Positions 60,401-64,000 of a DNA stretch of 64,000 nt are shown one piece after another. The stretch is from positions 186,001 to 250,000 of the forward strand of contig WFMF01000119.1 of assembly GCA_011033025.1 (NCBI GenBank). The letters are read 5' to 3'. Position 1 is the first letter of the stretch. The number at the start of each line of letters is the position of its first letter. The stretch is from Beroe forskalii. Taxonomy: Eukaryota; Ctenophora; Nuda; Beroida; Beroidae. The notes below the pieces were generated by a model. It saw nothing but the letters and a program-made list of their open reading frames with translations, ran no database searches and was not told the DNA's origin. A program made the translations under genes and the position numbers.

Positions 60401-63281
60401 CCCATGACCCACCCTGTGACATCAGATGATCTGATTCAGATTCATGCATCACATCACCATTTCACAACTCTTTCTTCATAAATAGGGGCACAATGAGTAC
60501 TGATGATCTTAATGATGTAAGTAGGCGATGCTTCAAACCGCAAATGGCAATGATCAATGATCGTATAGCGTTTTTTTATTATCTCATAGTCAAATTGGGA
60601 ACCTGAAAGTTGAAATAAAAATTCTAGAATGCCTCTTTGTATGACGAATAATTTAAGAATTTGATACTGCTTTCACTTTCAACGCATGACGTCAGACTGA
60701 ACACTCAACTAAATCTCAACTCACACAGCAGACGGAATGATGTGAACTGTAAAGTCAGAAGTCGGAAATTTGCGTATTTGGATCTTCACGTTTGATCGAG
60801 CATGATGAATTGTGGATAATCAAATTTCTTAGATGAATGTATGAAGTCAAGGTGAGCAGAATTTTTAAGTGTAATCCTTATTTAGTATGCACCTATTGGT
60901 TGGAATTTAGCGTTTAAGGTTAGCTCTATAAGTTCAAGGTTCGCCCTAGTACTCTTGCAGTTCGAAGTTTGTCCTGGTCTTATGAACGTCTACACCCACC
61001 GTTCACCTTATTCACCCAAAGCAACACACGCCTATTCACAAACACCCGGAAGCTATCCAAGGAAATGTAATACAAGAAAGCATTGGACATAGCATTAACG
61101 AAGGTTGTAAAAAAGGCGAACATTGCTAGGTGATTGTCCCAGTAATCTCTAACTTCAGCAGGTAAATTCTCTGCAATAAACCGTCGGAAGATTCCTTTGT
61201 ACATCAGGATAGGTACCCCCGATATCAGATACGTTATTCCCACGTAGACATAGGTGACTATGCCCTGCGGCTTAGCCCGGCCAGTCACTCTTTTGACAAA
61301 GATCAGCAGAGTCACGGTCGTTATGACAACGACAATGTTGGGTATGACACCAAAGATAATCGGGAGAGTCGGGAGAAGTTTTTCCCAGATTGGTTTGGTG
61401 AAGAGGTAAGCACACCTGTAGATAATCTGGTTATACGAGATGTCTGTTCCGTCCACTATCAGCTGGGAGAGAGGTAGTATCGTGGTTAGTGTCCAGATGA
61501 TGCTGGCTATCAGATATCCCTGTCTGGTAGTCCTGGATATCACCCTCAGGGGGTGGATTAGCGTGGTCAGCTTACTGATATGTAGAGCACAGATCAGCAT
61601 GGTAGCAGCCATGAAGTTCATCACTTGGAGGTAGTGGAAGACGTAGCAGGAGATGGTGTTGTAAGGCCAGCCATTCCAGATCAGGGATGCTAGAGTAGGA
61701 TGTATAGCAAACAGAGAGTACCCAATGTCACTGAATGCGATGTGGGTGATCAGGACGATACTGAGCTTGTCCAGTCTGAGGGCTCGGTTGTGGATTGCTA
61801 GCAGGATCATGGTGTTGCTCATGAAGGCTAGAGACAGGGTGCCACTAACTCCAACTATCAAGGCATGCCGTGTTGTGTCCGATACGCGGCCGTGGTGAGT
61901 GTGCTGTGTAGAGTTGGCGAAATTCATCGCTAAAATAGCTGGTTTAAGTGGCAAGATCTTATTTATTTGCAAGTTCAAAACAGATTTAGTAGCAAGTTGA
62001 GAACAATGAGATTTGAAAATAGTCAGCATACTGTACTGTGTAGAGTTGGGAAAATTCATCGCTAAGAAAAATAGCAGATTTTAGAAGCAATATCTTATTG
62101 CAAGTTCAAAGTGCAGAAGTCTTGAGAACACAGAGTTTTGAAAATAAGTTGCATTGTGATTTATGAGTGGATTATTTATACTCGATCAAACGAATGCTAT
62201 GGATATTTTCGTGGCAAATTCAACAGAAATTTTGATTAATTTGTTCGTTGATTTACCAAAAATTTGAACGTTTGATTTTATAAACACTTTGTCTCTGTGG
62301 AGGATGATTTGTCAAACGTAGCCATCTTTTATTTTGTCTGAAATTTTACTTTATTTTGTCAGAATATGGTGTCCTACTATTTAATCGGTGGAGCTTAAAC
62401 CTTCGAACAGGCCCATTTAAAATTGCCCAACCTGCACACGAGCTGTGCTGATTGGACAATGTCAAAAAGATTATTTCGAGAACATAGTGGGCACTAGCAG
62501 TCAGGGGTGACAATTTCACTTATTTTGTTATCTGAATATCACTTTTTCGCCTTGAAAGTCGCAGCTGACGCGTGATATAGAATTTAAATACGCATCTATA
62601 AAGGAACGAGTCAGTTCAATCTACCGAGTGCCGACTTCTTCGGCGAACGCTTATCGAATAGCTTTAACAAATTGAGCTGAAACCCGCGATATTTGGTAGG
62701 AAGGTATTAGAAAGATGTCTCGTAAGACACGTGAAGCACAAAAAAACACCAAACGCAATTTTATTGGTATAATATGAGATATAGCGACGGATAAAGAGCA
62801 AAAAATTAATCCTGGTATACAAATCATTACTATTTAGCATCAGTATAATTCATTACAGATTGAGAATGACGTAACTTACAAAATTTTGGGTGTGATGATG
62901 AGAATAAAAACTTACAGTTATTCTGTAGGCTGTGCTCCGACGGAACATTTATCTTCAGGACTTGGGAAAGAGCTATTTCCCCCTTAGCTTTGGCCAAGTT
63001 TTGTTCATCTTTGTAATACCTGAATAAAGTACAATAGAAGTTTAAAAGGTCATGTTCTTAGCAACCCTGTTTGGAAATATATAGAGATAATTGACATTTT
63101 TGGATAGCGAAGAAGGCCTTTGCCAATCTAAGAATATGTTGACAAAAAACATGTTATTACAATTTCAGCTTTTAACTTTTGAGTTGAAATTGAATGTCAT
63201 AATTACAATTAGCTATAGCAGTTTCACCAACCTTAAGATTCTATCTGCTCTGCTTAGCGTGAAGTAACGTCGGCACCATTC
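32969..63281 (-). CDS. PH-domain multi-site docking adaptor (GAB/DOS/IRS-class), 20 exons, 5' end missing
   Basis: Exons in transcript order: 63281-63232, 63019-62916, 52834-52703, 52512-52367, 49645-49551, 49232-49154, 48508-48441, 48173-48059, 42391-42293, 40190-40050, 38557-38192, 37732-37104, 36283-35443, 35279-35166, 34809-34677, 34494-34426, 34290-34216, 34025-33928, 33754-33655, 33489-32969. All borders are GT-AG and every phase agrees, giving 1,324 codons before the stop. The first three exons form a PH domain lacking its first strand. The rest is disordered with many YxxP sites, one YADL and ten YxxM sites. GAB, DOS and IRS adaptors use a PH domain to reach membrane phosphoinositides and phosphotyrosines to recruit Crk, SHP2 and PI3K p85. 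No PTB domain is seen, so GAB/DOS-like is the better fit. The starting exon and promoter lie upstream of 63281 and were not found. Confidence 0.8.
33130..33270. repeat. 33-bp coding minisatellite (YYSM repeats)
   Basis: Four to five near-identical 33-bp units, each coding GEYYSMEPENQ-like sequence. Confidence 0.9.
34216..34290 (-). CDS. Docking adaptor exon with competing donors, one creating a stop
   Basis: Phase 1 frame MIKSIERLPKRYGCQRSNEK and PPDG. The stronger donor (TTAGG|GTAAGC, ending 34210) keeps phase 1 but places an in-frame TAG at 34213-34211. A weaker donor (GGCT|GTTAGG, ending 34216) avoids the stop and joins the next exon in phase. Confidence 0.6.
35443..36283 (-). CDS. Docking adaptor exon: YADL motif and proline-rich linker
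   Basis: 280 codons, phase 2 in and 0 out. Near the start is STYADLVIVD, resembling SHP2 SH2-binding sites of the [V/T]YxDL type. Then come RPSSQGSS repeats and many PPxxPxR-type SH3 ligands, plus VYNTP and YVIP. Confidence 0.85.
37104..37732 (-). CDS. Docking adaptor exon with nine Y-(D/N/S)-x-P motifs
   Basis: The frame contains IYDTPPA, IYDTPSS, TYNTPT, IYDTPPP, IYSTPPS, IYDVPPM, IYDVPPQ, IYDRPPQ and IYDTPPP. Between them are PKPVQEPPKP repeats, which could bind SH3 domains. pYDxP is the Crk SH2 consensus. The donor is CA|GTGAGT, phase 2. Confidence 0.9.
38192..38557 (-). CDS. Docking adaptor exon with YDVP and a degenerate 10-residue repeat
   Basis: 122 codons, phase 0. Starts GGDFLKASDPTYDDIYDVPC, then repeats of the form DRxGSNxTxY (five to six copies, coded by a 30-bp minisatellite) and ends VVEVDGHL before GTACGT. 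Confidence 0.8.
39914..40007. mobile_element. Short TIR element with TGACGTCA, copy 1
   Basis: CGCGCACGAAGAATAGGCGG and the inverse end CCGCCTATATTTCTCGTGTG enclose ATGACGTCATTATCATA. Related copies at about 43995-44095, 57060-57155 and 57690-57780. Confidence 0.65.
40050..40190 (-). CDS. Docking adaptor exon with a YDIP motif
   Basis: 47 codons, phase 0 both sides: VESVTKESAYDEDIYDIPSN and on to a charged end. The YDIP fits Crk/Nck SH2 binding. A decayed duplicate of its first bases and acceptor lies at about 40255-40310. Confidence 0.8.
41985..42115. repeat. Minisatellite of about 15-bp units (CCCGTTTCTATCTCAA)
   Basis: Tandem variants of CCCGTTTCCATCTCAA or CCCGTTTCTATGTCAA directly beside the 45-bp donor repeat. 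Confidence 0.9.
42113..42300. repeat. 45-bp tandem repeat containing a splice donor
   Basis: Four to five units, each with CTAACCTGTCTGCC on the plus strand (GGCAGACAG|GTTAG on the minus strand). Confidence 0.95.
42293..42391 (-). CDS. Docking adaptor exon with five tandem in-frame splice donors
   Basis: It encodes EEKTPIEVNCDGIYDFSFHL and RTGFLESRLKGRQ, phase 0 both sides, donor CAG|GTTAGT. The same donor recurs at 42248, 42203, 42158 and 42113 in a 45-bp tandem repeat without stop codons, so longer isoforms (+15, +30, +45 or +60 residues) are possible. Confidence 0.75.
42420..45200. other. Intron of the docking-adaptor gene, no coding exon seen
   Basis: AT-rich, with the hairpin at 43378-43440 and a TGACGTCA element. 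A frame at 44502-44699 ends in a Ser-rich, protein-like stretch, but has no splice context I can defend. Confidence 0.35.
43378..43440. repeat. 31-bp-arm hairpin with a 1-nt loop
   Basis: GTGTCACTCTGAAAGC...ATATAACGG (43378-43408) pairs with 43410-43440 with a single mismatch, a fold-back structure. Confidence 0.95.
45180..45690. repeat. Degenerate tandem repeat, about 120 bp, running into the GPCR start exon
   Basis: ATTCCCAAGCATTTA recurs at about 45190, 45350, 45500 and 45597, with CAGCAG(T/C)AGA.ATGATTCCC around it. The start codon of the nested GPCR (45683) lies in the same context as the last unit (CTGCAGTCATGATTC). Confidence 0.7.
45683..47302 (+). CDS. Class A GPCR-like receptor nested in an intron of the docking-adaptor gene
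   Basis: Exons 45683-45810, 46127-46295 and 46621-47302. Exon 1 codes TM1 (FVVILMIFGIIISTLLNPVI, with the conserved N), exon 2 TM2 (LFILLALSDLL with the conserved D) and exon 3 TM3-TM7. TM3 ends AVVRS in place of DRY (R kept), and TM7 has NPLVI, a relative of NPxxY. The tail is short and basic. Exons 2 and 3 join in phase (AA|G). Exon 1 ends in phase 2 (TACTACTG|GTGAGT) but exon 2 needs phase 1, a one-base conflict: a base error, a missed site or a broken copy. The ligand cannot be predicted. Confidence 0.7.
47310..48050. other. GPCR 3' region and intron DNA
   Basis: A small inverted pair CACTATTTTACG-CAGTAAAATAGTG directly after the GPCR stop (about 47311-47337), then AT-rich DNA without coding signs. 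Confidence 0.4.
48441..48508 (-). CDS. Docking adaptor linker exons (group 48059-49645)
   Basis: This exon (ATQYEWILKMNQQNCGDSVC) and its neighbours 48173-48059, 49232-49154 and 49645-49551 carry a low-complexity, charged and Ser-rich linker after the PH domain. None holds a clear domain. Phases 0-2-0-2-0 chain through all four, which is the main support. Confidence 0.65.
49711..49965. repeat. Palindromic microsatellite TACAGTGTACTGTA
   Basis: About 17 copies of a 14-bp unit that is itself near-palindromic, so the whole array can form cruciforms. It ends beside a hairpin (CAGTTTACTCAC...GTGAGTAAACTG). All three plus frames are open only because the repeat lacks stops. Confidence 0.95.
50280..50425. 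repeat. Minisatellite, about 54-56 bp unit, at the 3' edge of the FUT8-like gene
   Basis: Direct copies of TTCATCCACCAAGTACTATA with TCCTAGATCCACC. The repeat provides the final codons and stop if the FUT8-like ORF is read through. Confidence 0.85.
50457..51456 (-). CDS. FUT8-like alpha-(1,6)-fucosyltransferase nested in an intron, C-terminus incomplete
   Basis: The N-terminus is a Golgi signal-anchor (RVGIFLTVLVLTNTLFVLTW). The enzyme part matches FUT8: PKDCGSARKLLC, the nucleotide-binding segment QVRRTDKLIQEAELVPVEAY (VRRTDK is diagnostic), KRVYLATDEPAVVTELQTKY and DIQLLLSCEFVVCTL. FUT8 adds core alpha-1,6-fucose to N-glycans in the Golgi using GDP-fucose. The stem is short (about 330 residues here against 575 in human) and there is no coiled coil. 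The conserved frame ends at VCTLTSNIC, where a donor (ATCT|GTACAC) would start an intron; without it the frame runs into the minisatellite and stops at 50398. The terminal part, including the SH3 domain, was not found, so this is either a partial model or a truncated paralogue. It is on the same strand as the host gene. Confidence 0.8.
52703..52834 (-). CDS. Docking adaptor exon: PH domain C-terminal strands and helix
   Basis: It encodes RYGFELETPKRLWVLCAETE then KDMNRWVSSISGVL. The W in the final helix is the invariant PH tryptophan, and AET..DM..WV..I is close to the GAB PH ending. The acceptor is CTTCCCTCAG|TC. Confidence 0.9.
52992..53768. mobile_element. 777-bp DNA transposon-like element with TA target duplication
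   Basis: TA|CCTTAGTGGTAGAAATTAAG at the left is mirrored by ...TTTCTACCACTAAGG|TA at the right. Subterminal motifs (GTGTACTAATTAAGGCAGT) are also inverted. The right end holds a second hairpin (53701-53744). Flanking TA fits Tc1/mariner-type insertion. A 108-codon minus-strand frame at 53172-53498 is inside but not a recognised transposase. Confidence 0.8.
53780..55680. other. Intron DNA, AT-rich, no supported exon
   Basis: No protein-like ORF, RNA gene or strong repeat structure seen. Confidence 0.4.
55700..56345. repeat. Minisatellite, 17-18 bp unit TCACTCTGACACCAAT
   Basis: More than twenty copies of TCACT(C/T)TGACACCAAC or close variants, in two blocks that share a CTGTTCGGACGCCAGGTTTT insert (55808 and 56140). 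Confidence 0.95.
57060..57155. mobile_element. Short TIR element with TGACGTCA, copy 2
   Basis: GGTTAAAATGACGTCATTATCATAGC...AACCGCCTATTTTTC, with CGCGCG-type ends as in the other copies. Confidence 0.65.
57690..57780. mobile_element. Short TIR element with TGACGTCA, copy 3
   Basis: GGCAGTTAAAATGACGTCATTATCATAGC, then GAAATCGCCTGTTTAC, the same order as copy 2 about 630 bp away. Confidence 0.65.
58000..60950. other. Intron DNA, no supported exon
   Basis: AT-rich with scattered short inverted repeats. No protein-like ORF. Confidence 0.35.
60980..62059 (-). CDS. Atypical class A GPCR-like receptor, intronless, nested in an intron
   Basis: Seven hydrophobic segments: TM1 with N (LAFMSNTMILLAI), TM2 with D (LITHIAFSDIGYSLF), ECL1 WNGWP and Cys at the start of TM3, TM4 with W, TM5, TM6 and TM7. 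Key class A motifs are altered: DRY is SKL (ALHISKLTTLIHPLR), TM6 lacks the CWxP tryptophan (LISGVPILMY), and NPxxY is NAFLYY. A Cys in ECL2 (YRCAY) allows the usual disulfide. The start is ambiguous: ATG at 62059 or at 61927, because the 5' part is a tandem duplication (MNFPNSTQ... and MNFANSTQ...). It lies on the same strand as the host gene. G-protein coupling is uncertain. Confidence 0.8.
   Translation of the reverse strand: MNFPNSTQYSMLTIFKSHCSQLATKSVLNLQINKILPLKPAILAMNFANSTQHTHHGRVSDTTRHALIVGVSGTLSLAFMSNTMILLAIHNRALRLDKLSIVLITHIAFSDIGYSLFAIHPTLASLIWNGWPYNTISCYVFHYLQVMNFMAATMLICALHISKLTTLIHPLRVISRTTRQGYLIASIIWTLTTILPLSQLIVDGTDISYNQIIYRCAYLFTKPIWEKLLPTLPIIFGVIPNIVVVITTVTLLIFVKRVTGRAKPQGIVTYVYVGITYLISGVPILMYKGIFRRFIAENLPAEVRDYWDNHLAMFAFFTTFVNAMSNAFLYYISLDSFRVFVNRRVLLWVNKVNGGCRRS
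62070..62900. other. Intron and GPCR upstream region
   Basis: AT-rich; the presumed promoter of the nested GPCR lies here, but no motif is clear. Confidence 0.35.
62916..63019 (-). CDS. Docking adaptor exon: PH domain strands 3-5
   Basis: It encodes YYKDEQNLAKAKGEIALSQV and then LKINVPSEHSLQNN. YYKDE...KGEI.L is a hallmark of the PH beta3-beta4 region. Phase 2 in, phase 1 out. Confidence 0.85.
63232..63281 (-). CDS. Docking adaptor exon: PH domain strand 2
   Basis: It encodes EWCRRYFTLSRADRIL, matching the W..RYF.L core of PH domains. The upstream GWL-containing exon is not found in the last 700 bases of the window. Confidence 0.85.
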
Positions 63282-63289
63282 CTGAAAAT

Positions 63290-64000
63290 ATCACATGATT
63301 TTCTCTGGTATGTATGTATGAAATAGCATAATGAACGAGGTAAATACCTAAATAGGTATTGTAATTTCTTACTCAATAGACTCGATATTGAAAAGAAACT
63401 TTTCTTACTATCGGATATTTTCAGTCCATTAGAGAGCACATACCCACTTAGCCCTATGAGGCTAAGTGGTAGGAATGTATGATCAGTTTTCAATTTCACA
63501 TTGTGTGTCGAATTCTTATAGTCATTAATTATTTCGACTGTATATCTTATTGTCGTACTACAATACATGAATACACGTATTACACCTGTGCAGACTATTA
63601 ATCAGAAAAGATGTGTAGCTACTAAATTCAAGCTTTTAGGGAAAATGATGTGAAATTTATCTCCATTCACATCAGCTCATCACATATTTCGAAAGTTCTG
63701 GGGCACCGGTTGGTCTATTTCATATTCTTTTAAGATACCTAACCTGAAGATTTTAAAAGTCAGCCGGTAACAATATTATATTCTAATATTGGACATTTTT
63801 ACTGATTTTACACCAGTTAGGAACAACTTTATAAATTCCTTAGCTAAACTCGAGGTAGTACTCCATGAATATAAACGTTTAAACCGGACACAGTACCCTT
63901 CCAGCGTTCTGTCACTCTGCAAACATTAACTACAGACAACCCAGCTCCACCTGTGCTAAATGTAGTGAGCTATGAAGTGACGACAGTATGCGGGTGTAAT
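63290..64000. other. Upstream of the PH exons, no exon defended
   Basis: A short hairpin (CACTTAGCC...GGCTAAGTG, about 63444-63470). A segment near 63750 reads VTG-stop-LLKSS on the minus strand, tempting as a PH start but with a stop and the wrong phase. Confidence 0.35.

Noticed and set aside
63730-63770. Missing first PH exon (VTG-stop-LLKSS)
   Set aside because: A TGA replaces the key tryptophan and the splice phase does not fit the next exon.
1-64000. CRISPR arrays, bacterial operons, riboswitches
   Set aside because: Spliced eukaryotic genes throughout; none of the repeats has CRISPR-like regular unique spacers.

Overview
This is a window of animal (metazoan) nuclear DNA. Genes are spliced with GT-AG introns, coding density is low, and dispersed repeats, fold-back elements and minisatellites are abundant. 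A 100-N assembly gap lies at 29819-29918. The proteins (EAF, SmE, a PH-domain docking adaptor, an FUT8-like enzyme, two class A GPCR-like receptors, BTB proteins) fit an invertebrate. I cannot place the phylum from sequence alone.

Region 1 (1-8.7 kb): the 3' end of an EAF (ELL-associated factor) gene with a likely one-base frameshift just before its conserved acidic tail, an F-box/LRR-like gene with a minisatellite-coded N-terminus, a single-exon SmE (SNRPE) gene, and minus-strand exons of one or more unrecognised genes at 5.4-8.4 kb. The first of these exons begins beside an array of tandemly repeated 3' splice-site sequences. Region 2 (9.4-17.1 kb): a tandem pair of BTB-domain genes, broken in different halves, then a minus-strand EF-hand/coiled-coil gene whose reading frame calls for a 7-nt microexon. 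Region 3 (17.2-32 kb): mostly mobile DNA. It holds a 5.2-kb element with about 180-bp terminal inverted repeats, a LINE 3' end, large palindromes, MITE-like elements and a duplicated segment of about 1.2 kb. The only notable ORF is a proline-rich one ending in a partial FLYWCH-like motif.

Region 4 (33-63.3 kb) is the main discovery. I could join 20 minus-strand exons, with matching splice phases, into one gene of at least 1,324 codons. It encodes a PH domain followed by a long disordered tail with about a dozen YxxP motifs (Crk-type SH2 sites), a YADL motif (SHP2-like) and ten YxxM motifs (PI3K p85 sites) at the C-terminus. The layout is that of a GAB/DOS/IRS-class docking adaptor without a PTB domain, with unusually many sites. 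Three other genes lie inside its introns: a class A GPCR-like receptor (61-62 kb), an FUT8-like fucosyltransferase (50.4-51.5 kb) and an opposite-strand GPCR (45.7-47.3 kb). One exon ends in five tandem 45-bp copies of its own 5' splice site, all in frame.

A recurring theme is tandem duplication at exon edges: repeated donors (42.1 kb), repeated acceptors (8.4 kb), a duplicated acceptor (40.2 kb), a duplicated start-codon region (62 kb) and tandem repeats running into a first exon (45.7 kb). Gene models here come from reading splice sites and phases by eye and have not been tested against transcripts.
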